The notes below the pieces were generated by a model. That model worked only from the letters and a program-made list of their open reading frames with translations, was not told where the DNA came from and searched no databases. Below, one piece after another: positions 25,210 to 33,290 of a stretch of 64,000 nucleotides of DNA. The stretch is taken from positions 2,666,501 to 2,730,500 of the forward strand of contig NZ_CP060495.1 in assembly GCF_014334095.1 (NCBI RefSeq). The letters run 5' to 3'. Numbering within the stretch: position 1 is the stretch's first letter; each line of letters starts with the position of its first letter. Made by a program: the position numbers and the translations under genes. Source of the DNA: Novosphingopyxis iocasae (GTDB taxonomy: Bacteria > Pseudomonadota > Alphaproteobacteria > Sphingomonadales > Sphingomonadaceae).

Positions 25210-27356
25210 TGTCGCTGGCCCTCGCTGCAGCGTTGTCTCAATCCATCGTTCCGCATGTGGACCTGCCGCCACCGCAAGAAGATCCGTGTGCAGGTTTCGA
25301 AGTGGCAGGGGATCTATCGGGCAGTGGCCAGCGGGCCTTTACGCTCGATGATCAGGTCAGGATGGCCGACATCGGACGCGCCAATCCGCTCGGCGCTGCC
25401 CGGGCCTTCGGCGTAGCGCCCGACGGCGAGCGCATCGCTTTCCTCGTAAAGCGCGCAAATCCGGAAGCCAACGCCTATTGCCAGAGGCTCATGATTGCGG
25501 CGATGGACGGAAGCGGTGCCGACGTCGAGGTCGACCGTGGCGGCGAATTCATCCGCGATGATTTCCCGCTCCGCGACTTCCCCGCGATTATGAGCGGATG
25601 GGACAGGCCCAACCCGCCCCGCTGGTCTCCGGACGGCTCCCGGATCGGCTATCTCAAGAGGCTGGACGGTTCGACCCAGGTATGGCTGGTCGATCCTGAC
25701 CGAACGGTACCACCGCGACAGGCGACCGCCCTTCCCGATAATGTCGATAGTTTCGCATGGACGAACGACGGAAGTGCACTGATAGTCGCAACGCGCCCCG
25801 GGATACGCATCCAGTCAGAGGCTATCGCACACGAAGCGGCCGAAGGATTTTTGTTCGACGAGCGTTTCTCGCCGCAATTCGCCGATCGGCCAATCCCGAC
25901 CGGACGGCTTGAAACGCACTATAGCTATGTGTCGCTGGCGAATGGCGAAGTGCGGGTCGCGAGTTTGGAAGAAACGCGCCTGCTCTCGGACGAAGCGCCA
26001 GAGGGCCTCCCCGATAGAGCCCGCGCCTATGCCGAGAATGGCGAGGGGATTGCGGCGTGGCTCGAGCCGAGCGAGCCCACTCGGCTGATCAGCCCCACCT
26101 GGCTTGTCGTCGCTTGGCCTGACGGTAATCGGCTTGTCTGCGAACAAATGGCCTGCGAAGGGATCCGCGAGCTGTGGTGGACGAGCGATGGAACCGCGCT
26201 ACTCGCCCTTCAAGCTACGGGCTGGGCAAACAGTCAGACCGCCATTCTGCGATGGGATCTTGGTGAGGCGCAGCCGCGCCAGATCCTGCTTACCGAAGAT
26301 GCGCTGGTCGGATGCATGGTGGCCGACGGCGAATTGCTGTGCGGCCGCGAAGGGGTCGGTCAGCCTCGCCGTCTGGTTGCAATCGATGCCGTCACCGGTG
26401 CAGAGCGCCTCATACACGATCCCAATCCGCAGCTTAAGGATAGCACCTTCGGGACCGTTGAGCGCCTCAGGTTCCGCAACGCCTTCGGGGCCGAAAGCTA
26501 TGCCGATCTTGTCCTGCCACCGGACCACCAGGCCGGGCAACGTCATCCCTTGGTCGTCGTGCAATATACAAGTGTAGGGTTCCTGCGCGGCGGTACCGGG
26601 GACGAGGTTCCCATCCATCCGCTGGCCAACCGCGGTTTCGCCGTGCTCAGTTTCGATCGTCCGGACTTTTCTGCCGCAGCGCTTGGCGCGACCACCGAAG
26701 AGGAGCTGACCCGCGCCAACCGCGCAGACTGGATCGACCGTCGCAGAGTCCAATCCTCGCTCGAAACCGCAATCTCGCTCGCCATCGATACCGGTGCGGT
26801 CGATGCTGCGCGGATGGGCATCAGCGGCTTCAGCGATGGCGGGTCGACCGTCCAGTGGGCGTTGATCAATTCGGACCTCTTCCGGGTCGCCTCGATGGGC
26901 TCATGCTGCGAAGACATGTATTCTTACCCACTCGCCGCGGGTCCGCGCTTTACAGATTTCGTACGCGCGATGGGATATCGTCATTTCGAGCCTGGCACCG
27001 AAGAGTTCTGGCAACCCATGTCGCTTATTCTCAATGTCAATGATGTCGATGTGCCAATCCTAATCCAGACCGGCGACAGCGAATATGAAGCGGGCCTCGA
27101 TGTCTTCGAGACCTACTCGCACCTCGGGCGACCGATCGAGCTCTACGTCTTGGAAGAGGAGACCCACATCAAGTGGCAGCCCGCACACCGTCAGGCAATC
27201 TACCGGCGATCAGTGGAATGGTTCGAATTCTGGTTGATGCAGCGGATCGACTGCGACCCGGCAAAGGCAGGGCAATATGCACGGTGGCTGGCGATGGATG
27301 GCGCGCCGGCCCGGGAGAACCTACGATGCTCGGATGGTCGCAGCTCATTCCCATGA
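25209..27356 (+). CDS. Lasso-peptide isopeptidase (AtxE2-like prolyl-oligopeptidase family)
   Basis: A 715-aa serine hydrolase of the S9 (prolyl oligopeptidase-like) family with an N-terminal secretion signal. The first 400 residues are propeller-like (repeated WSPDGSRIGYL and WTNDGSALIVAT blades), followed by an alpha/beta hydrolase domain. The triad is Ser542 in GISGFSDGGST, Asp623 in QTGDSEYEAG and His653 in EEETHIKW. In astexin and sphingopyxin systems this enzyme opens the macrolactam ring of the cognate lasso peptide. The start overlaps the receptor stop (TGATG), so uptake and cleavage are coupled. Its 3' end overlaps the convergent cyclase gene by 12 bases. Confidence 0.9.
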   Translation: MSLALAAALSQSIVPHVDLPPPQEDPCAGFEVAGDLSGSGQRAFTLDDQVRMADIGRANPLGAARAFGVAPDGERIAFLVKRANPEANAYCQRLMIAAMDGSGADVEVDRGGEFIRDDFPLRDFPAIMSGWDRPNPPRWSPDGSRIGYLKRLDGSTQVWLVDPDRTVPPRQATALPDNVDSFAWTNDGSALIVATRPGIRIQSEAIAHEAAEGFLFDERFSPQFADRPIPTGRLETHYSYVSLANGEVRVASLEETRLLSDEAPEGLPDRARAYAENGEGIAAWLEPSEPTRLISPTWLVVAWPDGNRLVCEQMACEGIRELWWTSDGTALLALQATGWANSQTAILRWDLGEAQPRQILLTEDALVGCMVADGELLCGREGVGQPRRLVAIDAVTGAERLIHDPNPQLKDSTFGTVERLRFRNAFGAESYADLVLPPDHQAGQRHPLVVVQYTSVGFLRGGTGDEVPIHPLANRGFAVLSFDRPDFSAAALGATTEEELTRANRADWIDRRRVQSSLETAISLAIDTGAVDAARMGISGFSDGGSTVQWALINSDLFRVASMGSCCEDMYSYPLAAGPRFTDFVRAMGYRHFEPGTEEFWQPMSLILNVNDVDVPILIQTGDSEYEAGLDVFETYSHLGRPIELYVLEEETHIKWQPAHRQAIYRRSVEWFEFWLMQRIDCDPAKAGQYARWLAMDGAPARENLRCSDGRSSFP

Positions 27357-29066
27357 GCGCGACCAGTTCTCAGCCTCGACGAGGTCCAGCAGGCGGTAGA
27401 CCAGCGATCCGCGCCGCGCTGTTTCGAGCGTGAAAGCCTGCTCGACAGCTGCGCGATCAATCACACCCTGTTTCGCCAGTAGACCATCGAGAAGCAGGTC
27501 ACGAAGCACGGCGCGATGACGGTCGAAGGCGCCTCGAATGAAACTGTCGGGTCCCGCCTTGGACATGCGATTGAGAACGCTGCGAGGAAGCAGGTCCGCG
27601 AAGGCGGCGCGGGCCAGCGCACGGTTCTGACCGCCTGTCACCCAGGTCCAGGTGGGGACGCCGAGGCAAAATTCGAGCAGGGGCTGGCTCATCAGCGGGG
27701 AGAAGCGCGCTGGCCCGGGACCCAACCCGTGCATATGATGCTGGGCGCGCATGATCAGCGCAAGATGATCGCGCTTGCCTGTGTGGCGCCGGGTCGCCAG
27801 GCGATGCCACGGCGTCAACGGTTCGGGCAAATCCTCCAGGATGGGCCCATCGGCAAGCAATCGGCTGTCTGGCGCGAATTCCTTCTTCGAACGCCGCCCC
27901 ATCAGGCGCTTGCCAGTCGCGCGCAGCATGGTCGGCACATCGCAACCGGTGACACGGCACATGTCTGGCAGAGTTTCGAAAAGTGCCGCCCTTGGTCCCT
28001 CGTTGCGCAGCCGGTCGATGATAGGCGCCGCAGAATGGAGAAAACAGAAGAGATTATCGCCGCCATTGCCATCGAGAACGATGGATTTTCCGAGGTCGGC
28101 GGCCCCTTCGGCAAGCAGCGCGTCGACCACCGTCAGAAACCCTTTGCGACCGGGCCGTGGAAGACCGGCGGAGGCACATACGGTGGGACGGTAATAGGCC
28201 GTATCATAGACCCGCCGTGTGAAATCCGCCCCGAGATGTTCGGCCAGCAGCCGTGCATAATCGCTTTCGTCGCCGCTGCTGTCCAAGGTCGCCAGCGTGA
28301 TACATCCGAAATCCCTGTCTCCGGCGGCGAGTGCGGAGCACAGAAAAGAGGAATCCACCCCGCCTGAGGTGGCGACAGCCACAGGTCCGAACCGGTCTGT
28401 CCATGCAGCGCAGGTCCGGGTTGCCAACTCTCTCAGCTCTGCGGCAGCATCGCCAACCGACGCAGCGCGCCCTTGAGGAAGGTAGTCCGACGCACTCCAG
28501 ACGGGGAGTTCAAGTTCCCGATCTCCGCCGGTCACCATGAGCGCACCGGGGGTGAGCTCATCGACATCTGCCAGACAGGTCTGTTTCTGTCGCAATTCCG
28601 GATAGCGAAGGAACGACGCGAGCGCGGCCCAGTCGACCTTGAGGCGATCTCCAACAGCTTCTCCGAGCAGACAGGCATCGGACGCGAACACCACATGCGT
28701 CTGGCCGATTCTACGGTAGACGGGCAACAGACCGGAGGGATCGACCAGCAATGCAAGAGTGCGGCGCCCCGGATCAGGCAGGACCGCAACGTAGGCGCCC
28801 CAGTAATCCCGAACAAGCCGTAGGGCGGCGGTCTGGGCGGACTCGAATTCAGATAGCGGGACAGCGTCGACCGAGCGGGCGGTGTGTGCAGAGAAGACGC
28901 AACCGATCAGGTCGCCTTGCGGCCCCAGACTGACTTCGGGAGTGTCATCGCTGGTCCAGAATGAGGCGTTGTCACCGCAAACATCGTCAGGACTTGCGCT
29001 TCTGCGAACGGCCGGCGGGACGCCACGCCGACGCGGGACGGCAAGCACGAAACGGCCCTGTTTCAA
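27345..29066 (-). CDS. Lasso-peptide cyclase (asparagine-synthetase-like, McjC type)
   Basis: A 573-aa protein of the asparagine synthase B fold. The N-terminal glutaminase-like domain lacks the N-terminal nucleophile cysteine (it begins MKQGRF), as expected for a cyclase. The ATP-pyrophosphatase domain has the PP-loop VAVATSGGVDSSFLCSAL (around residue 232) and VLDGNGGDNLF. It adenylates the side chain of the acceptor Asp in the precursor and joins it to the free N-terminal glycine, closing the ring. It is last in the precursor-protease-cyclase operon; its start overlaps the protease stop by four bases. Confidence 0.93.
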   Translation of the reverse strand: MKQGRFVLAVPRRRGVPPAVRRSASPDDVCGDNASFWTSDDTPEVSLGPQGDLIGCVFSAHTARSVDAVPLSEFESAQTAALRLVRDYWGAYVAVLPDPGRRTLALLVDPSGLLPVYRRIGQTHVVFASDACLLGEAVGDRLKVDWAALASFLRYPELRQKQTCLADVDELTPGALMVTGGDRELELPVWSASDYLPQGRAASVGDAAAELRELATRTCAAWTDRFGPVAVATSGGVDSSFLCSALAAGDRDFGCITLATLDSSGDESDYARLLAEHLGADFTRRVYDTAYYRPTVCASAGLPRPGRKGFLTVVDALLAEGAADLGKSIVLDGNGGDNLFCFLHSAAPIIDRLRNEGPRAALFETLPDMCRVTGCDVPTMLRATGKRLMGRRSKKEFAPDSRLLADGPILEDLPEPLTPWHRLATRRHTGKRDHLALIMRAQHHMHGLGPGPARFSPLMSQPLLEFCLGVPTWTWVTGGQNRALARAAFADLLPRSVLNRMSKAGPDSFIRGAFDRHRAVLRDLLLDGLLAKQGVIDRAAVEQAFTLETARRGSLVYRLLDLVEAENWSRSWE

Positions 29067-29677
29067 ATTATCAGAATCGGCGTGTAGCGCCGAACTTCTT
29101 CCAAGCTGTCATTCAGCACAATGTCGCCATGCTGGACCCAGGCATGGGCACCGAACGGCCGGTCCTTCACGCCAATAACAAGATGCGTGCGGTGTCTCAG
29201 CTTTGCGAGCCGTAATTTCAACGCGATCGAACGCGGGAGACAGCGGTCTGCGGCCGAACGCAGAAGGCGGGCGTGCTCGAAAGCACGCACGGTGGGACCG
29301 GACCGGAATTTCATGGAATCGTCCTGCGTGCGTTGCTCGGCCAGGTGGCGAAGTTCAACGAGGACCGTCTGGAATGATGTCCGCGCAAGGCGGTGTTCGA
29401 TCCGGCGCTGCGACCAGACAGCTGCGGCCACATCGGCCAGCCGGAAAGGTCCGTTACCAATATCATGGGAAACACGCTGCGGGACGAGCCAGTCCGCAGG
29501 GCGCGGCATTGGTGGCGGCTGATGCCAGGACACAGCCGCTTCGATGCCGAGCCTTTCGAGAAACACGTGTTGCGCTCCGTCCGCCAAGGCAAAATACCGG
29601 TCCCGCGCGATGTCGAGAAAGATGAAACGTTCGCTCACCTTGCACCACGCGAGAGCATCGGGATCCGGATTGACCAT
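29063..29677 (-). CDS. Lasso-peptide leader protease with RRE domain (McjB type)
   Basis: A 204-aa fused protein. Residues 1-90 resemble a PqqD-like precursor-recognition element (WCKVSERFIFLDIARDRYFAL, then a helical stretch). Residues 95-204 are the transglutaminase-like protease with Cys146 (ADRCLPRSIAL), His178 (FGAHAWV) and Asp190 (IVLNDS) as catalytic triad. It binds the leader and cuts after Lys22 of the precursor. It lies 57 bases after the precursor gene and overlaps the cyclase gene. Confidence 0.93.
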   Translation of the reverse strand: MVNPDPDALAWCKVSERFIFLDIARDRYFALADGAQHVFLERLGIEAAVSWHQPPPMPRPADWLVPQRVSHDIGNGPFRLADVAAAVWSQRRIEHRLARTSFQTVLVELRHLAEQRTQDDSMKFRSGPTVRAFEHARLLRSAADRCLPRSIALKLRLAKLRHRTHLVIGVKDRPFGAHAWVQHGDIVLNDSLEEVRRYTPILII

Positions 29678-29734
29678 GAACTTTCTATGAGGAGAAGGGG
29701 CGCGGCCAGGTCCGGCACGCGCCCCTCGCGAGGT

Positions 29735-29872
29735 TCAGTCGTCAGCCATGCCGGTGGCATAGGACAAACGACCGCCGCTCACATCGATGTCGAACAGGGC
29801 GTCGCCCTTGGTCTCCTCGGATGCGCTGCCGAGATCGATGATCTCGCTCTGGGTTGTGTCGAGTTCCTTCAT
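29735..29872 (-). CDS. Lasso-peptide precursor, 45 aa
   Basis: A 45-codon gene just upstream of the leader protease, with AGAGGAG six bases before the ATG. Residues 1-22 are the leader, which ends EETK, so the conserved Thr is at position -2 (Thr21). The predicted core is residues 23-45. It starts GDALFDID (Gly23 to Asp30) and continues with Val31, Ser32, GGRLSYATGMADD. Asp30 is core position 8, giving an 8-residue macrolactam with Gly23. A core starting at Gly33 or Gly34 is excluded because no Asp or Glu falls at positions 7-9. The C-terminal ADD resembles the end of sphingopyxin-type peptides. I recognise the architecture, not this exact peptide. Confidence 0.92.
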   Translation of the reverse strand: MKELDTTQSEIIDLGSASEETKGDALFDIDVSGGRLSYATGMADD

Positions 29873-30206
29873 TGGTCACTCCTCTGCTTTGATCGCGACT
29901 CCAATCGTCGCGGTCGAAAACATGAAGATCATGGCCAAAAGGGGCCAACTTATAATGGAATTATAAACAGATAGCTTGGTCCGCGAAGTGCGACCGGGTG
30001 ATGGAAGCACCCGTTGGCAAGTGCATCGATGGTTTTAGCGAGTAGCTTGGACATGCGCATCGCCACCCGGTCGCGAGGAACCTGAATTCCCGATCCGACA
30101 GTAGAGCCGATCATGTACAGGAATACAGAGCAATTCTACCTATTGGCGCAATTCTTATCTAATAATGGCCGAGAGGAACCAGAAAAAGCCCGGGCATTGT
30201 CAGAAC
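29873..30206. other. Promoter region of the lasso operon and junction with the trb operon
   Basis: No convincing gene here. A 17-bp palindrome TTATAAT-GGA-ATTATAA lies at 29950-29966. On the minus strand it contains TATAAT, a likely -10 box for the precursor, giving a leader of roughly 75 bases; the -35 is poor. A plus-strand ORF starting at 30113 begins in this stretch but runs antisense through the DUF2274 gene, so I do not call it. The stretch is more AT-rich than its surroundings. Confidence 0.5.
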
Positions 30207-30443
30207 TTATCGGCTTGATGATGCGTGCGTTCTTCTGCGTGCCTTGGCGAAATCCCGGTCGCTTGCAACGAAGCGTTCGATCATCGGGGGGATCAGAAGT
30301 TCGGGCACGGGCGCATCCTCGCGTATCCCGCCATTGAGCACAGTCCCATATTCGACCAGCCGGCGATGGAGCCGCGCAGGGATTTCGATCGTTAGCTTTA
30401 CGGGCTTGCCATCGGTGATGTCGGAGAGTTTGAGCCGGGTCAT
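30207..30443 (-). CDS. DUF2274-family protein
   Basis: A 78-aa protein (starts MTRLKLSDITDGKPVKLTIE) that matches the small DUF2274 family regularly encoded right after trbI in Tn4371-like and sphingomonad ICEs. The sequence looks like a ribbon-helix-helix fold (TIEIPARLHRRLVEYGTVLN), so it may bind DNA. It overlaps trbI by four bases and ends the trb operon. Confidence 0.82.
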   Translation of the reverse strand: MTRLKLSDITDGKPVKLTIEIPARLHRRLVEYGTVLNGGIREDAPVPELLIPPMIERFVASDRDFAKARRRTHASSSR

Positions 30444-31618
30444 GCTCCAACCTCCAGCACGATATCGCGCGTCACCAGCACCCGCACGGGAAAGCCCGGG
30501 CGGATCGTCAGCGTCGGGCGGATATCGAGCTCGCGTGCAACGACCTGCTCGCCCGCGCGATTGATGCTGTCCTGACTGCCGCGGCGAACAGCGCGCAGCA
30601 GGTCATCATCTCCGCCTGCGCCGAGTTCGCCGCCAATCCCGAGCAAGGTGGAAACGAGCGCCGCCTTGACGACACCGCCCCAATGGTAATCGACGCCGTC
30701 TTCCAGTCCGGCATAGCCCGACGGATCGGCGACTGGCTGACGATCCAGCACAATCGAGCGACCATCAGGCAGGATGAGCCTGTTCCAGGCCAGCAGCACC
30801 CGGCGTTGCCCGAACCCGACATCGGAATCGTACTCACCGATCAGGCGCGCACCCTGCGGGATCAGAAGGTGCCGCCCGGTCAGGCTGTCATAGACATTCT
30901 CGGTCACCTGCGCGGTCACAAGGCCGGGCTGGTCTGAGCGGATGCCGGTGATCAGCGCTGCCGGAATGATCGACCCGGCCTGAAGCAGCGCGCCAGATGG
31001 CACCGCCTCAAGCCGCTGCACGGACGCTGTCCGCGTGTCGGCAGGCCGCTGGAGAAAACTTGCCCGCGCGGTCGAGACGGAAGGCTGAACTGGTGCTGCG
31101 GGTTGCGGCCCAGCACCCAAACCTGCCGGACCGGAACTGGCAGCTTGTGTCCCGCCGCCAAAAAACAGGCGGCTGCCGCGCGCCGCCTCGCGTTCCTGTT
31201 CCAGGCGTTCGCGCTCTATCTCTTCAGGGCTCGGCGCCGCCCGCTGGGGCGGGACCGGAGACGGCGCGCCGACAGGGGGCAGCGCGGCAATAGCACCGCG
31301 ATCCTGCGCCTCGAGGATCGGTTGACCGAGATCGCCCGGCAGCGGAGGCCCTAACCTCGGAACCTGGGAATAGTCCGCCGGAGCTGCGGCAAGTCCGTCT
31401 GCCACAGCGATCCCGTCGGTGTTCACCAGCTCTTCGCCGCCGTCCTGCGAAGGCGGCTGCAGGGCATAGAGCAATATACCGCCAAGCACGGTCAGACCCG
31501 CGGCGCTGGCAATGCCGATCGCCTTGCGCGACAGCCTGACCACGCGCGGTCCTTCCCCGCGCAATTGAACGATACTTTCGGCATCGGGTGGCGGCTCGGT
31601 CTTGCTTTCCTCGTTCAC
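30440..31618 (-). CDS. trbI: Conjugal transfer protein TrbI (VirB10-like)
   Basis: A 392-aa inner-to-outer membrane spanning channel protein. One membrane helix at about residues 29-47 is followed by a proline- and glutamine-rich periplasmic linker and the conserved C-terminal domain (LLQAGSIIPAALITGIRSD, YDSLTGRHLLIPQGARLIGEYDS, YHWGGVVKAALVSTLLGIGGE). With TrbG and TrbF it forms the core complex of the mating-pair apparatus. Overlaps of four bases with trbG and the DUF2274 gene show tight coupling. Confidence 0.95.
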   Translation of the reverse strand: MNEESKTEPPPDAESIVQLRGEGPRVVRLSRKAIGIASAAGLTVLGGILLYALQPPSQDGGEELVNTDGIAVADGLAAAPADYSQVPRLGPPLPGDLGQPILEAQDRGAIAALPPVGAPSPVPPQRAAPSPEEIERERLEQEREAARGSRLFFGGGTQAASSGPAGLGAGPQPAAPVQPSVSTARASFLQRPADTRTASVQRLEAVPSGALLQAGSIIPAALITGIRSDQPGLVTAQVTENVYDSLTGRHLLIPQGARLIGEYDSDVGFGQRRVLLAWNRLILPDGRSIVLDRQPVADPSGYAGLEDGVDYHWGGVVKAALVSTLLGIGGELGAGGDDDLLRAVRRGSQDSINRAGEQVVARELDIRPTLTIRPGFPVRVLVTRDIVLEVGA

Positions 31619-32604
31619 GACCGGCCCCGCTTGCGGTTTTCAATCTTCACCCGGACCTGTCTGCGACCGGCACCCAAGCGCAGTTCGGCCTTGTGGAAGA
31701 GGCGGTCGACGATGAGATAGCGCCCGGAGACCCGGTAATTGACCAGCTCGGCTGCGCCACCGGCGCCCACCACGAAGAACGGCGGCATTTCACCCTGGAC
31801 GACGTCGGGTGGAAACTCGACCAGGGTCCGTCGTCCGTCGTCGAAGACGCGAATGGGCCGCCAGTCGGGCTCATCACCCGAGATGCGGTAATCGAAATTG
31901 AGCGCCTCCAGAGTGAACCCCTCGGTGACCGGTGCGGCTCGTACCGCTCGCTCTTCTTCGCGGCGCAGCGCGATCAGTTCGTCTGCCGGATAGGACCAGC
32001 TGACCGAGGCCATATAGATGTTCGGGTTGGCGCGCAGTTCGATATGATAGGTGCGGCGGTCGGTATTGATGACCAGATTGGTGGCGATATCGGGCCGTGT
32101 CGGTTTGATGAGGATATGGACCCGCCGCGTCGCTCCCGAGCCGCTCAGCGTGTCGCCGATCATCCAGCGCACGGTATCACCCGCAGCGACCGGTCCGGGG
32201 CCAACCAGCGTTTCGCCTTCCTGCAAGGCGATGTCGGTTACTTGCCCGGGCTTTGCGTAGACCTGGAACAATGCACCTTCGCGATAGGCATAGCGCTGGA
32301 TGGCATTGTCGAATCCTGCATTGTCCGGTTCGATCCTGGCGGCCTCATTCGCCGCTCCCACATGCCCCTCGGGGTCAGAGGCAGGGGAGCGGCGCGCGGC
32401 AGTGGGGGAGGCCTGCCGCAATGGGGAAGTTTCTTGGGCGGATGCCTGAAAAAGCCGGGATGCATCGGCGAAGTCGAAAGCGGCGAGCGCGCGCGATGCG
32501 GCCTGTGCCTGCGGCGCAGGCGTCGCTGCCGCCGGCGATCCGGCAAAGAGCAGAACGCCCGCTGCGAGCAGCGCCGGACGGGAAAATGCAAGTAGGTGGG
32601 TCAT
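31615..32604 (-). CDS. trbG: P-type conjugative transfer protein TrbG (VirB9-like)
   Basis: A 329-aa periplasmic/outer-membrane protein with a signal peptide (cleavage near SPAAA) and a C-terminal VirB9-like beta domain (FDYRISGDEPDWRPIRVFDDGRRTLVEFP, then VNYRVSGRYLIVDRLFHKAELRLG). It forms the outer-membrane ring with TrbI. It shares one base with the upstream trbF stop and overlaps trbI by four bases. Confidence 0.94.
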   Translation of the reverse strand: MTHLLAFSRPALLAAGVLLFAGSPAAATPAPQAQAASRALAAFDFADASRLFQASAQETSPLRQASPTAARRSPASDPEGHVGAANEAARIEPDNAGFDNAIQRYAYREGALFQVYAKPGQVTDIALQEGETLVGPGPVAAGDTVRWMIGDTLSGSGATRRVHILIKPTRPDIATNLVINTDRRTYHIELRANPNIYMASVSWSYPADELIALRREEERAVRAAPVTEGFTLEALNFDYRISGDEPDWRPIRVFDDGRRTLVEFPPDVVQGEMPPFFVVGAGGAAELVNYRVSGRYLIVDRLFHKAELRLGAGRRQVRVKIENRKRGRS

Positions 32605-33284
32605 CAGCCAAGCTCCTTTGACCAGTTGATCGATGTGACGAAGATCCCGAGCGGATTGCTGGTGAGCGCGTCGGGTGTTCTGGGAGGCTGGACGGCAACG
32701 CCGAGAATGGCGGTCCAGCGAGTGGTTTCGGCGAGCGCGCCGTCGCGGTAGCGCCGCTCGACCCAGGCCACGCGGAAGCTGCGCGGCGAGGCGCGGATCA
32801 CGCTGGTCATATCGACCGCCACCTGTTCGCGGCCGATTGCTGCGAACGGGTCGTTGGCCCGCGCATAATCGTTGAGCGCCAAGGCACCCTTGTCGCTGGC
32901 GAACTGGTAGGCTCTGAGCCAGTTCTCGCGCACCACAATAGGATCGTCGGGGATGGCGCGGACATGCTCAATAAAGCGGGCAAGGTGGAAGGCGATTTGC
33001 GGATCGGTCGGCTCGAAATCCGCGGCGGCGGGCGCGACGCTGCGCGCTTCGCCAAGCTTGTCGACCTCGACCACCCAGGGCACGATGGTGCCGCGCGCAT
33101 TCTGCCACACGAGCCCGCCGGTCAGTACGGCCGACAGGCCGAGCGCGCCGAAAAAGGCATAACGCCAGCTCTTTGCCTGGACGCGGGCTGAGCCGATGCG
33201 CTCGTCCCAGACCTGCGCCGCGCGCTGGTAGGGCGTCTCTGCTTGAGGCGTCTTTGCGTACCGGATCGAAGGCCGTTTGAACAT
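32604..33284 (-). CDS. trbF: Conjugal transfer protein TrbF (VirB8-like)
   Basis: A 226-aa protein with a short cytoplasmic N-terminus, one transmembrane helix (WRYAFFGALGLSAVLTGGLVW, residues about 41-61) and a periplasmic VirB8-like domain (VPWVVEVDKLGEARSV, FRVAWVERRYRDGALAETTRW, NPLGIFVTSINWSKEL). VirB8 proteins nucleate assembly of the type IV secretion channel. It sits between trbL and trbG. Confidence 0.94.
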   Translation of the reverse strand: MFKRPSIRYAKTPQAETPYQRAAQVWDERIGSARVQAKSWRYAFFGALGLSAVLTGGLVWQNARGTIVPWVVEVDKLGEARSVAPAAADFEPTDPQIAFHLARFIEHVRAIPDDPIVVRENWLRAYQFASDKGALALNDYARANDPFAAIGREQVAVDMTSVIRASPRSFRVAWVERRYRDGALAETTRWTAILGVAVQPPRTPDALTSNPLGIFVTSINWSKELG

Positions 33285-33290
33285 TGGAGG

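Noticed and set aside
29735-29776. Alternative lasso core starting at Gly33 or Gly34 (GGRLSYATGMADD)
   Set aside because: No Asp or Glu at positions 7-9 and no Thr at -2, so no lasso ring could form.
29742-29948. 68-aa minus-strand ORF over the lasso precursor
   Set aside because: It is another frame of the same region; the 45-aa frame with a ribosome-binding site and a valid lasso core is the real gene.
30113-30337. 74-aa plus-strand ORF
   Set aside because: Runs antisense through the DUF2274 gene, has no recognisable domain, and its second half is Arg-rich shadow sequence; possible but unsupported.
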